From Vibrio syngnathi (GTDB taxonomy: Bacteria; Pseudomonadota; Gammaproteobacteria; Enterobacterales; Vibrionaceae), in the NCBI RefSeq assembly GCF_002119525.1, contig NZ_CP017916.1, positions 1,674,001-1,738,000 on the forward strand: 64,000 nt of DNA, given 5' to 3'. The stretch's first letter is position 1; each line of letters begins with the position of its first letter. The position numbers were made by a program, and so were the translations under genes. Shown piece by piece: positions 8,464 to 17,136 of this stretch. The notes under the pieces were generated by a model. It was not told the origin of the DNA, ran no database searches, and saw nothing but the letters and a program-made list of their open reading frames with translations.

Positions 8464-11107
8464 CCAATCACAAACGTCATATTCACCAGAAGTCAGGAAA
8501 AACAAAGGTATTTCCCCTTTGTGGATCCTGCCGATACTAACCGTCGCATTAGCGGGTTGGTTGGTCATGAAATCGATACACGATGCAGGACAACGTGTGC
8601 AGATATATTTCTCAGATGCCGCAGGTTTAGTCGCAGGTCGAACAACCATTCGCTACCAAGGCTTAGAGGTGGGTATGGTGCGCGACATTACCTTGTCCAA
8701 AGATTTATCGAGCATCTATGTCGATGCTGACATCTACCCAGAAGCGCAAAAGCTACTCTCAAAAGGCACACGTTTCTGGCTTGTAAAACCAACGGCAAGT
8801 TTATCTGGTATCTCAGGGTTAGATGCGCTTGTTTCAGGTAACTATATTGCTATCCACCCTAGCGAAACCAAGCAAGAACCAGAAACCGTTTTCCAAGCCT
8901 TAGAATCATCCCCTTCTGACTTATTGGCTTCGGAAGGCCTGAATATATCACTGACGACCAAAGATCTGGGTGGTGTGTCTGTAGGCTCTCAAATCGTTTA
9001 TCGTAAAATTCCAATTGGTGAAGTTTACAACTATCAGCTAAACGACAACGCAAAATCCGTGACGATTCAAGCGGCGATTAAAGATGAATACAGCCACATC
9101 ATTACCGACCAAAGCCGTTTTTGGAATGTCAGTGGCTTAGGTGCCAGTATCGGATTTTCTGGTGTCGACGTACGCTTAGAAAGCCTCAGTGCTCTGCTTG
9201 GCGGTTCAATTGCGGTCGACTCTCCGGGAGAAGGTCAGCCAGTAGAAATGAACACCAAGTTCAAGCTCTACCCAGATTTGAAAACCGCCGGTCGTGGTAT
9301 CTCTATCAAAATCGCCGTGCCAGACGACAACAAGATCAGCGCAACGGGCTCTCCTATCATGTATCGAGGCATTGAAATCGGTCAGATCACTGATTTATCT
9401 TTAAGCGAAGGGCGTGAAAACGTCATCGCATCTGCAGCTATTCAACCGGCATTCAGTGACTTTTTAAATAGCGGCAGTCAATTCGTTTTAGAAGAAGCTG
9501 AACTGTCACTCACTGGTATGAAAAACATTGCCAACTTAGTGACAGGTAACTTTTTAACCTTGGTTCCAGGTGAAGGTGAAAAAGCGCGTCGATTTACTGC
9601 GATTCGTAAAAATGAGTTCAGTCAGGAACAAGAAAAATCCGTTGCGATTCGCTTAACGTCGAACAATTCATTCGGGTTGGATGTCGGTACCCAGCTACTC
9701 TATAAAGGCATTGCTGTTGGCTCTATCATCCAAGTGGGTTTAGTCGATGGTGTGGGCACTGGCTCAGACAAACACGAAGTGTTTATGGATGCGCTTATCG
9801 ATAACGAGTATGCTCACCTAATCAAAAGCCACAACCGTTTCTTTGTAACTGGCAGTGCAACCGCAGAGCTGACCGAGTCTGGCTTGAGTGTGACAGTTCC
9901 ACCTGCAAAACAGCTTCTTACTGGCTCAATTAGCTTTGTGAGTGAAGGTCAATCTAAAGCACGAACGGACTACCAGCTTTTCCAAAGTAAGTCGTTAGCC
10001 GAAATCGCTAAGTTTAATCAATCTGGCTCAAAGACACTGTCGTTGTTTGCGAGCGAGCTACCTTCAATTTCTAAAGGAAGCCCACTACTCTACCGCAACC
10101 TACAAGTGGGTAGTATTTCTGATTTTCAGCTTGCCGACGGTGGCGTGAGAATCAAAGTCACGATTGAAAACCGTTACACGCACTTACTCAATAAACATAC
10201 TGTTTTCTGGAACCGTTCTGGCGTTGAGATTGATGCGTCTTTATCGGGTATCAGTATTAAAGCGGCACCCGTTAAAACGCTAATTCAGGGTGGTATTGCT
10301 TTTGACTCTCTTCCGGGAATAGACAACAAACTCGGTGATGTGTGGAAGCTTTATAAAGATTCGAAATCCGCTCGAAAATTTGGTCGCGCAATAACGATCA
10401 CCTCTTCTGGCGATCAAGAAGTCAGCAAAGGCATGGCGATCAAATATCAAGGCGTCACCGTCGGTGAGGTTACCTTGGTGATTCCTAACTTCAATAAAGG
10501 CGGTATTGAAATTACTGCGCGTATTTTACCTGAGTACGTAGACAAGATTGCCGTGGCGAACAGTCACTTCTGGTTAGCAGAACCTGAGATTGGCCTTAAC
10601 GGCATCAAAAACGTCTCTGCGCTTATCTCTAAGCACATCAACGTAGATCCGGGCAATGGTGACAGAAATACGAAATTTAAGCTGAGCAAAGGACCTGTGC
10701 AGCCTGAAGGGAAGATATTCCAGCTACAAAGCGAAACGCGAGGCTCGGTATCTGAAGGCACACCTATCCTATTCCGTGAGCTAGAAATCGGCAGTGTTAT
10801 CGATGTTCAGCTAGGCGAATTTGCTGACCGCATCATCTCTACGATTCAAATAGAACCTGACTACGCGTATCTGATCCGCGCAAACACTGTGTTCTGGAAC
10901 GTGTCGGGTGTCGATGTTTCTATCGGCCTTTCTGGTGCAAACATCAAAGCAGGAACGGTAGACAGTTTATTGAGAGGCGGAATTACCTTCTCAACGCCAC
11001 CGACGAGTGAACTTCAGCCTGTGGCAAGCGAAGATCAGTCTTTCTACCTATACCCTCAAGCAGAAGATGAGTGGAAGTCATGGAGAACCGCGATTCCTCG
11101 CCCATAG
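8450..11107 (+). CDS. letB: Envelope lipid-transport tunnel protein LetB (seven MCE domains)
   Basis: LetB forms a stacked hexameric tunnel that bridges the inner and outer membranes for lipid transport. The 885-residue protein has one N-terminal membrane anchor (WILPILTVALAGWLVM, about residues 25-40) and then seven MCE domains. Each is recognisable by a G-x-x-I/L-x-Y/F-R/K-x-x-x-(V/I)-G pattern: TTIRYQGLEVGMV, SQIVYRKIPIGEV, SPIMYRGIEIGQI, TQLLYKGIAVGSI, SPLLYRNLQVGSI, MAIKYQGVTVGEV and TPILFRELEIGSV. Seven MCE domains and this length match E. coli LetB (877 residues). It overlaps letA by 14 bases, so the two are translationally linked. A terminator follows at 11171. Confidence 0.95.
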   Translation: MNNDNQSQTSYSPEVRKNKGISPLWILPILTVALAGWLVMKSIHDAGQRVQIYFSDAAGLVAGRTTIRYQGLEVGMVRDITLSKDLSSIYVDADIYPEAQKLLSKGTRFWLVKPTASLSGISGLDALVSGNYIAIHPSETKQEPETVFQALESSPSDLLASEGLNISLTTKDLGGVSVGSQIVYRKIPIGEVYNYQLNDNAKSVTIQAAIKDEYSHIITDQSRFWNVSGLGASIGFSGVDVRLESLSALLGGSIAVDSPGEGQPVEMNTKFKLYPDLKTAGRGISIKIAVPDDNKISATGSPIMYRGIEIGQITDLSLSEGRENVIASAAIQPAFSDFLNSGSQFVLEEAELSLTGMKNIANLVTGNFLTLVPGEGEKARRFTAIRKNEFSQEQEKSVAIRLTSNNSFGLDVGTQLLYKGIAVGSIIQVGLVDGVGTGSDKHEVFMDALIDNEYAHLIKSHNRFFVTGSATAELTESGLSVTVPPAKQLLTGSISFVSEGQSKARTDYQLFQSKSLAEIAKFNQSGSKTLSLFASELPSISKGSPLLYRNLQVGSISDFQLADGGVRIKVTIENRYTHLLNKHTVFWNRSGVEIDASLSGISIKAAPVKTLIQGGIAFDSLPGIDNKLGDVWKLYKDSKSARKFGRAITITSSGDQEVSKGMAIKYQGVTVGEVTLVIPNFNKGGIEITARILPEYVDKIAVANSHFWLAEPEIGLNGIKNVSALISKHINVDPGNGDRNTKFKLSKGPVQPEGKIFQLQSETRGSVSEGTPILFRELEIGSVIDVQLGEFADRIISTIQIEPDYAYLIRANTVFWNVSGVDVSIGLSGANIKAGTVDSLLRGGITFSTPPTSELQPVASEDQSFYLYPQAEDEWKSWRTAIPRP

Positions 11108-11170
11108 AGTGAATCCTCAGAAGCTCCATGCAAATTAATACAGCTTAACGAAGATTAATTCTTCATCAAA

Positions 11171-11194
11171 ATGCAGCCATTCGGCTGCATTTTT
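11171..11194 (+). terminator. Rho-independent terminator after letB
   Basis: ATGCAGCC (11171-11178) pairs with GGCTGCAT (11183-11190) across an ATTC loop and runs into five Ts. It ends the letAB transcript before rsmF, so rsmF should have its own promoter. Confidence 0.88.
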
Positions 11195-11276
11195 GTTGTT
11201 TGCCGTAAATATGGTTTAGGACGACCTCATTTTGCTTTAAACTCCCCGCATTAATGCAATAATTCGAGATACTCTT

Positions 11277-12698
11277 TTGCACGCTAACGTATATATTCCT
11301 GAAGAATTCCTAACGCACATCGAAGCGATCATGCCTAGTCACCTAGATATGGCTTCTTTTGTTGCCTCATGCCAAAAACCACTGCGTAAAAGTATTCGAG
11401 TCAACACACTGAAAATCAGTGTGGAAGACTTCCTAGTAAGAGCAAAAGAGAAAGGCTGGGAACTGGAACCTGTACCTTGGTGCGAAACAGGGTTTTGGAT
11501 TACAGCTGATGAAAGTGAAGCGCCTCTAGGTAATACGGCAGAACACATGTCTGGTCTTTTCTACATCCAAGAAGCCAGTTCTATGATGCCACCTTCGGCT
11601 CTTTTCCAAGGCGAAGCTGATTACCAAGCCGTGCTAGATACTGCTGCTGCACCCGGATCTAAAACAACGCAAATCGCTGCGCTAATGAATAATCGCGGCG
11701 TGTTGGTTGCCAATGAATACGCTGCAAGCCGTGTGAAAGTACTTCACGCCAACATCGAACGTTGTGGCGTTCGTAATGCCGCACTCAGTAACTTCGATGG
11801 TCGAGTTTTCGGTGGTTGGTTGCCAGAACAGTTTGATGCTGTCTTACTGGATGCACCCTGCTCTGGCGAAGGTACCATTCGTAAAGACGCTGATGCGATG
11901 AAGAACTGGACGTATCAATCTGTAGTCGATATTGCTGACACGCAAAAAGACCTGATTGAAAGTGCATTCCATGCTCTTAAACCTAATGGTGTTTTGGTTT
12001 ACTCAACATGTACGTTAAGCACTGAAGAGAACCAACAAGTGTGCCATCACCTAAAAGAAACCTTTGGTGATGCGGTTGAGTTTGAATCTCTTGAATCACT
12101 GTTCGACAACGCAAAAGCAACGACTACTGAAGAAGGCTTTCTTCACATCTTCCCTCAGGTGTATGACTCTGAAGGTTTCTTTGTTGCACGTATCCGTAAA
12201 CTAGCGTCTGTGACTCCACCAGAAGTTAAAAAACGCATGGGTAAATTCCCATTTGAAAAAGCGTCAAAGAAAGCTCAGCAAGAAGTCGCTGAACAACTGC
12301 TTAGTGCTCTCGATATCGAACTACCAAGTGATACTCAAGTTTGGATCCGAGATAAAGACGTTTGGCTATTCCCTGAGGCGCTTGAGCCTATGATCGGTGC
12401 ATTCCGTTTCTCTCGTATGGGCATCAAGATCGCTGAAACCCATAAAAAAGGTTACCGATGGCAACACCAAGTCGCGACAACGCTCGCGACAGGTAATGAA
12501 GCTAACATTGTAGACCTCATCATCGAAGATGCTCGAGAATGGTTCATGGGCCGAGACGTTCGCCCAGAAGGCTTGTCAGGCAAAGGCGAAGTGCTAGTAA
12601 AATACAACGGCGCAATCATCGGCCTTGGTAAATGGGTAGGTAACCGAGTGAAGAATGGCTTACCAAGAGAGCTAGTACGCGACAAAAACCTTTTCTAG
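11277..12698 (+). CDS. rsmF: 16S rRNA m5C1407 methyltransferase RsmF
   Basis: RsmF is a SAM-dependent RNA m5C methyltransferase of the NOL1/NOP2/Sun family that modifies C1407 of 16S rRNA. The SAM-binding loop is DTAAAPGSKTTQ (about residues 122-133). Both motif cysteines are present: LDAPCSGEGT (about 192-201) and YSTCTLSTEENQ (about 241-252), the latter holding the catalytic Cys. C-terminal PUA-like sequence follows (for example GKGEVLVKYNGAIIGLGKWV). The frame starts at a TTG codon (11277); MHANVYIPEEFL aligns with the start of E. coli YebU, and no in-frame ATG lies upstream. No clear Shine-Dalgarno sequence is visible, so the exact start is less certain than the gene. Confidence 0.93.
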   Translation: MHANVYIPEEFLTHIEAIMPSHLDMASFVASCQKPLRKSIRVNTLKISVEDFLVRAKEKGWELEPVPWCETGFWITADESEAPLGNTAEHMSGLFYIQEASSMMPPSALFQGEADYQAVLDTAAAPGSKTTQIAALMNNRGVLVANEYAASRVKVLHANIERCGVRNAALSNFDGRVFGGWLPEQFDAVLLDAPCSGEGTIRKDADAMKNWTYQSVVDIADTQKDLIESAFHALKPNGVLVYSTCTLSTEENQQVCHHLKETFGDAVEFESLESLFDNAKATTTEEGFLHIFPQVYDSEGFFVARIRKLASVTPPEVKKRMGKFPFEKASKKAQQEVAEQLLSALDIELPSDTQVWIRDKDVWLFPEALEPMIGAFRFSRMGIKIAETHKKGYRWQHQVATTLATGNEANIVDLIIEDAREWFMGRDVRPEGLSGKGEVLVKYNGAIIGLGKWVGNRVKNGLPRELVRDKNLF

Positions 12699-12733
12699 TC
12701 GTTCGATTAAGCTCTCACTGTACTGAGAAAAAC

Positions 12734-12769
12734 AAAAAGCCCAAACAACGTTCATTGTTTGGGCTTTTT
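12734..12769. terminator. Strong terminator after rsmF
   Basis: AAAAAGCCCAAACAA (12734-12748) pairs perfectly with TTGTTTGGGCTTTTT (12755-12769) around a CGTTCA loop, a 15-pair stem with A/T tracts on both sides. Confidence 0.92.
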
Positions 12770-13006
12770 CTATTCTTGTCGGCTAGCTCATTTCAAGGGA
12801 AGCACTGAAAAATCAACACTTAATTATACAAATATCAATTCAAGTCGCTATTTCCGATAACAAAAATCGCTTATTAGGGAATTTAAACTAGACTTCAGTC
12901 TAACAGTCAAATAATTAAAACGATTAGCGTAGGCTCTTCGGAGCCCTTTCCCCTAAGCCCAAACAGGAAAGTTTGGGCTTTTTTTTTGACCAAGAGAACC
13001 GCTTAT
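12770..13006. other. Gap between rsmF and the CvfB-like gene: palindrome plus orphan terminator
   Basis: No open frame with a ribosome-binding site is visible. The stretch is AT-rich and holds a perfect 14-base palindrome, TAGACTTCAGTCTA (12889-12902), a small GGCTC-TTCG-GAGCC hairpin (12932-12945), and then a second strong terminator (12955-12987). That combination could be the 3' part of a small plus-strand RNA or a spare terminator for rsmF; I found no convincing promoter. Confidence 0.4.
12955..12987 (+). terminator. Second plus-strand terminator, not attached to a visible gene
   Basis: AAGCCCAAAC (12955-12964) pairs with GTTTGGGCTT (12971-12980) across AGGAAA, and the T-run continues to 12987. 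The stem repeats the core of the rsmF terminator 200 bases upstream. The T-run direction means it works for plus-strand transcripts, not for the minus-strand gene at 13007. Confidence 0.8.
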
Positions 13007-13843
13007 TTAACTAAGCTTAATACCTTCTTTGTCGATAGTGATCTTGCCAGATTTGTACAAGCCACCAATCGTCTTCTTGAACGTACCTTTACTGGTTCTG
13101 AACGCAGAGAAAATAGCTTCGGGAGAAGACTTATCATTTAAAGGCAAGTAACCGCCTTTCTTCTCAAGCAGATCAAGAACCTTAGTGCTTAGGTCATCCA
13201 TTTTAGCGACACCAATTTTCTGAAGAGACAAATCAATCTTACCGTCTTCTTCACGAACGTTTTTGATGTAACCTTTTAGCGTTTTACCGATGAACAGTTT
13301 ACCGATGATGTCTGATGGGAAAATCATACCCCAGTGTTCACCGTTCACAATTGCTTTGTAACCCAATTGGCTGCGCTCAGCGATAATGAGATCAACTTGC
13401 TCATTTTGCTTATAAGTCGCAGGCGTGTTGTCTAACCATTTGTTGAACTTCGTTGTACCAACAATACGGCTCGATGCTTTATCGATATACACATATACTA
13501 AAATTGACTGGCCTTCGTTTAAACGACCACGCTGTTCACTGAAAGGAACAAGTAGGTCTTTACCTTTCACGCCCCAGCTCATGAATGCACCAGTACTATT
13601 TACGCCTTCAACTGTCATCAAGCCAAACTGCCCTACTTGAGCGATTGGTTTTTCAGTGGTTGCAGCGATCTGGTTGTCAGAATCAATGTATAAGAAAACA
13701 TCTAACTTTTGACCAATTTCAACACCTTCAGGAGTAAATCGTTTCGGCAGCAACACGGTTCCATAGTCGCTCGCGTCAAGGAATACACCGAAGTCTGCTT
13801 GTTTTACTACTTCTAAGTTGTTTATTTGACCAATATTAATCAT
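13007..13843 (-). CDS. CvfB/YitL-like S1 RNA-binding protein
   Basis: A 278-residue protein of the CvfB family: tandem S1-like OB-fold domains followed by a winged-helix domain, thought to bind RNA and affect gene expression in Firmicutes. S1-type strands are seen in INIGQINNLEVVKQADFG, SWGVKGKDLLVPFSEQ and LKGYIKNVREEDGKIDLSLQ. The C-terminal part, SPEAIFSAFRTSKGTFKKTI then GGLYKSGKITI, is the winged-helix module. I chose the ATG at 13841-13843; a longer frame to 13912 would run through a TATAAT-like box on the minus strand (near 13880) and gives a non-homologous leader. The ribosome-binding site before this ATG is weak. The role in Vibrio is not known to me. Confidence 0.85.
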   Translation of the reverse strand: MINIGQINNLEVVKQADFGVFLDASDYGTVLLPKRFTPEGVEIGQKLDVFLYIDSDNQIAATTEKPIAQVGQFGLMTVEGVNSTGAFMSWGVKGKDLLVPFSEQRGRLNEGQSILVYVYIDKASSRIVGTTKFNKWLDNTPATYKQNEQVDLIIAERSQLGYKAIVNGEHWGMIFPSDIIGKLFIGKTLKGYIKNVREEDGKIDLSLQKIGVAKMDDLSTKVLDLLEKKGGYLPLNDKSSPEAIFSAFRTSKGTFKKTIGGLYKSGKITIDKEGIKLS

Positions 13844-13940
13844 CAAGATTGTCTCTACTTTAAATTTGGCGGAGATTATACGTGATCTCTGATATGCTTT
13901 CGCTAGTTTCATTCATATTTTTATATTCTAGGAGACATCG

Positions 13941-15296
13941 TTGATCACCGTTGATAAACAAGATGCGATAACACTTAAAATTAACCATGCGATGGCGAAG
14001 ACCAAAAAGCTAGACATGGACGTTTATCTATTTATTCCCGGTGAACTCGGACTGACTCCTGAAGTACTTTCTGAAAGTGCCTTTTTCTACAGTTCAATTA
14101 CTCAAAAGCGCGCTTACTACAGTGATAAGACACTATTACCATTGGTACACAGCCGCTTAGCAAAACGTGGCCGCTTATCAACGACACAGTATCGTGTGAG
14201 TTTGAGTTTGTTCGCCTATCAATACGTGATTGCTTTAGATAAAGCCGTTAGCAGTTTGAATAAGACAGATAGTGACGACGTAACGGCTGATGACGTCGAT
14301 GAAGTTATTGAACTGGCTTTAGATATCTTGAAGAAGCTTCGTCGTAGTATTCCTTATGAAGAAAACCTAAAGCGCTATTATGCCAATATTGATAATTACC
14401 TTTCTTGGTACACGGAGCAAAAGTTCTTATCTTTGGTATCACATATGCCACGTGGCAGTGAATACTCGACGATAAAAGAGCGACTCTTAACGCTTTGTGA
14501 AAAAGAGACTGCCCACCGAAAACTTAATCGCTATAACTCAGCCAAGGTACGAGAAGACGTAACGCGTTTGAGCAACAAGATGCGACTGCTGCGACGTTTG
14601 ATAGAACACCCTATCGTCCTCAAAGAAAAGACGACATCAATGGGTAAGAACGTAAAGAGAGCCGTTAAAGGTATCGCCACAGGCTTAGTCATGGTGGTCG
14701 TGACCACAACCGTTATATTGGCTCGCGACTTCCTCGGAGAGATCACCGCATCTTTCATCGTATCGATGTCATTTATCTATGCGTTACGCGAAATATTCAA
14801 AGATGACTTGAGAGATATCCTTTGGCGCTGGCTTCGTAAAGGCAAACCTAAATGGAAACGCCGCTACTTTGATCCAACAACCAATAAATCTGTCGGCCAT
14901 AAGCTTGAATGGTTGGACTACGCGAATTTTTCTAAGTTAGCAGACCGTATTCAATCAATACGTAAGAAACGTGTTGTTCAACGTGAAGAGCAAATTTTGC
15001 ACTATCGTTCGCATACAGAGATGTCGACATCGACCTTTATGAGTGGTTACGAAGAGACTCGTGAAACGGTATCGATCAGCCTCAGAGCGCTAACACGCTT
15101 GATGGACAAGGGTTCAAATAACGTATATCGCATGAATGAAGGGCAAGTAAGCCGAGAATCAGTAGAAAAACGCCACCTGCTCAACCTGATCATTAAAGAG
15201 AACAATCACGACGATGAACCTACCTATTACCGCTGGAAAATCGTCATGAATCGTTCAAAGATCGTTGATATCGAGCAAATCACTCAAGAATCTTAG
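13941..15296 (+). CDS. Unknown two-TM membrane protein, 451 residues
   Basis: I do not recognise this family. The start is a TTG at 13941, supported by AGGAG six bases upstream. The N-terminal ~240 residues are charged and largely helical, with no signal peptide. Two adjacent hydrophobic segments follow at about 244-261 (GIATGLVMVVVTTTVILA) and 267-283 (EITASFIVSMSFIYALR), joined by a very short RDFLGE loop, so both ends should be cytoplasmic. The C-terminal ~165 residues are again charged, with a basic stretch (RKGKPKWKRRYFD) right after the membrane and a beta-rich tail. It is divergent from the CvfB-like gene. No enzyme motif is visible; a membrane-anchored signalling or scaffolding role is only a guess. 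Confidence 0.75.
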   Translation: MITVDKQDAITLKINHAMAKTKKLDMDVYLFIPGELGLTPEVLSESAFFYSSITQKRAYYSDKTLLPLVHSRLAKRGRLSTTQYRVSLSLFAYQYVIALDKAVSSLNKTDSDDVTADDVDEVIELALDILKKLRRSIPYEENLKRYYANIDNYLSWYTEQKFLSLVSHMPRGSEYSTIKERLLTLCEKETAHRKLNRYNSAKVREDVTRLSNKMRLLRRLIEHPIVLKEKTTSMGKNVKRAVKGIATGLVMVVVTTTVILARDFLGEITASFIVSMSFIYALREIFKDDLRDILWRWLRKGKPKWKRRYFDPTTNKSVGHKLEWLDYANFSKLADRIQSIRKKRVVQREEQILHYRSHTEMSTSTFMSGYEETRETVSISLRALTRLMDKGSNNVYRMNEGQVSRESVEKRHLLNLIIKENNHDDEPTYYRWKIVMNRSKIVDIEQITQES

Positions 15297-15379
15297 CGTT
15301 AGAACGGTATGTGGATGCTCAATTTACATGCCGCTCGTTCACTTTTCGCTCCCTTCATGCTACTCCGCGAACTTTTTAA

Positions 15380-15865
15380 CTACTTTCTCGAAGGTACTTT
15401 CTTAATAGAAAGCGTTAACGTGAACTCCGCCATTGGCTCGGCGCCATGCAAAGACGGACAAGTCGCGATAATCGTCACTGGTTGATTCACACGCTCGCCA
15501 GTAGACATGGTTTCTGCCAACATAGTGTTGATCAGCTCACCATCGTTACAAGTGAAGTGTACGTCACCTTCTGGACGCTTCAAGAAATTACCTGTCACCT
15601 CTTTAAATGCCAAAGAAATCTTTTCGCCCTGCTGCTGAGATTTACTCATAGCAAGGAAACCACCTGCTACGTCAGCTCCCACAGCTAACACACCAAAATA
15701 CATGCTGTTGAGGTGGTTCTTAGTTCGCCTTTTGAGAGGAATTTTCACTTCAACATGTTGATTATCCAGCGCGAGCAGTTTTGGTCGGCATAACCAGATC
15801 AGAGGCACTTTGAAAAAACCGAACATGCTCAAGTAGAAATTTGCTTTTTGTAGAGGGGTCAGCAT
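15380..15865 (-). CDS. DUF4442 hotdog-fold protein (thioesterase-like)
   Basis: A 161-residue protein with the features of the DUF4442 family, which adopts the hotdog fold of acyl-CoA thioesterases. Recognisable parts are the N-terminal LSMFGFFKVPLIWLCRPKLL, the central HLNSMYFGVLAVGADVAGGF (the hotdog helix) and the later KEVTGNFLKRPEGDVHFTC. No function has been assigned to the family; a CoA-ester substrate is inferred from the fold only. It is convergent with the unknown gene ending at 15296 and stands alone. Confidence 0.8.
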   Translation of the reverse strand: MLTPLQKANFYLSMFGFFKVPLIWLCRPKLLALDNQHVEVKIPLKRRTKNHLNSMYFGVLAVGADVAGGFLAMSKSQQQGEKISLAFKEVTGNFLKRPEGDVHFTCNDGELINTMLAETMSTGERVNQPVTIIATCPSLHGAEPMAEFTLTLSIKKVPSRK

Positions 15866-15943
15866 TCTAATTACCTAGTTAAATAAGTCATCAGACCAGT
15901 TAATCGATTTGCGATGTGTATGTCAAAAAAATGTTACAAAAAA

Positions 15944-15969
15944 GAGATATCATCGCATAATGATATCTC
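15944..15969. terminator. Terminator after the PEP-synthase-like gene
   Basis: GAGATATCAT (15944-15953) pairs with ATGATATCTC (15960-15969) around CGCATA. On the minus strand the stem is followed by TTTTTT, so it should end transcription of the 16042-16929 gene; a shorter T-tract exists on the plus strand. Confidence 0.8.
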
Positions 15970-16041
15970 CCTTTTTCTCTAAGCTTTAGTGACTTAGATA
16001 AACTCAAACAGCAAGTTGATTTATCTAAACAATAAGCTGGT

Positions 16042-16929
16042 TTATGCAGTGATGACTGTTTCTACACCTTCGAGATCCGCAATGAACCCTTGTAAGCGCG
16101 GGTAGTCCATCAGGCCTTGAGTCACAAGCAGGACGGGCTTCTTCGCGTTCAGTGTTGCTTTAACAATCATACTCAACAAGGTAATAACCGCCTCGTTTTG
16201 AGGATCAAAAGCGTGTTGCTGAGCTTCATTGTGCTTGTCTACACCTAAAGTGAAAGACGCTAAGCTATCAACGTTTACCACAACACCATCAAAGTAATGC
16301 AGTAATCTTTCGCTTAGTAGCACTGCAGACGGCACATCGCACGAGAACAGAACTTTCAAGCCATTCAGACCACGCGGTAAGCCTTGCTCTGCAAGCAAAT
16401 CAATAATCTTAGCGGCATCGCTTAATGCTCGTACATACGGTACAACCACTTCAACGTTAATACCCTGCTCTCGCAGCGCTTTAATAACCTGACACTCTAA
16501 AGCGAAAGCCTTGCTGTACTCGGCTGTCGCATAACGCGCAACCCCACGAACACCTAGTGCCGGGTTTATCTCTTCGGCTTCACAGCTACCACCAAGTAGC
16601 GAACGGAAGCCATAGCTATCAGCACTACTTAACGCAATACGAACAGTGGCGTGGTTTGGCTGAACGGCTGCTTGAATGGCAATAACCAAGGTCGAAACAA
16701 AATGCTCATCGACTGTTTTATCGCCAATGATCGCATCTAAAGAGGTTTTTTCGATATCAGTCAGTGTTTCTAAATGACTTTCAATACTTGGATGATAGAA
16801 GACACGATCCATGACCAATTCAGATAATGAAACGTATAAGTGGTTGGAATTATTATTATCGTTGTAAGAAGGCAGCACATCACCTAAGACAAGTTCTGGG
16901 TGCAAAGTGCTTTGATTTTCTTGAGTCAT
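16042..16929 (-). CDS. PEP-synthase C-terminal-domain homologue, probably a pseudoenzyme
   Basis: The 295-residue product matches only the C-terminal PEP-binding TIM-barrel of phosphoenolpyruvate synthase (PpsA). Shared segments include LLGGSCEAEEINPALGVRGV then ARY (PpsA LVGGERYEPDEENPMLGFRG), FALECQVIKALRE, VVPYVRALSDA, GLPRGLNGLKV and HYFDGVVVNVDSLASFTLGV. The swivelling His domain and the ATP-grasp domain are absent. Key residues are changed: the catalytic Cys of PpsA (GICGQG) is replaced (VLLVTQG, about residue 269), the metal-ligand Glu of EIPSN is Asp198 (DVPSA), and GSND becomes VNVD. Arg97 and Arg128 are kept. It therefore probably binds a ligand or partner rather than catalysing. 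It is divergent from the DAHP synthase, echoing the E. coli ppsA-ppsR-aroH order. GGAG precedes the ATG. Confidence 0.82.
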   Translation of the reverse strand: MTQENQSTLHPELVLGDVLPSYNDNNNSNHLYVSLSELVMDRVFYHPSIESHLETLTDIEKTSLDAIIGDKTVDEHFVSTLVIAIQAAVQPNHATVRIALSSADSYGFRSLLGGSCEAEEINPALGVRGVARYATAEYSKAFALECQVIKALREQGINVEVVVPYVRALSDAAKIIDLLAEQGLPRGLNGLKVLFSCDVPSAVLLSERLLHYFDGVVVNVDSLASFTLGVDKHNEAQQHAFDPQNEAVITLLSMIVKATLNAKKPVLLVTQGLMDYPRLQGFIADLEGVETVITA

Positions 16930-17136
16930 TGCTGCTCCAGCATTTTTATGTTGTGTTCAAACGAAAATACCGATAGCTGCCTGTTAATACAAGTGAAAAT
17001 CCCCCATTTGACGTTGGCCTGCTTATAAAAATGAGAATATTAGCAATAACAGAGATAACTTTGACTTAAGAGAGTTTATTCCTCTGTTCAATTCCGTTAT
17101 CTTAACCACTTCGCAATAGAATAAAAAAGCTATCAC

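Noticed and set aside
17048..17098. AACAGAG / CTCTGTT inverted repeat upstream of the DAHP synthase gene
   Set aside because: Seven pairs with a 37-base loop in AT-rich DNA can arise by chance; no TrpR or TyrR box was recognised.
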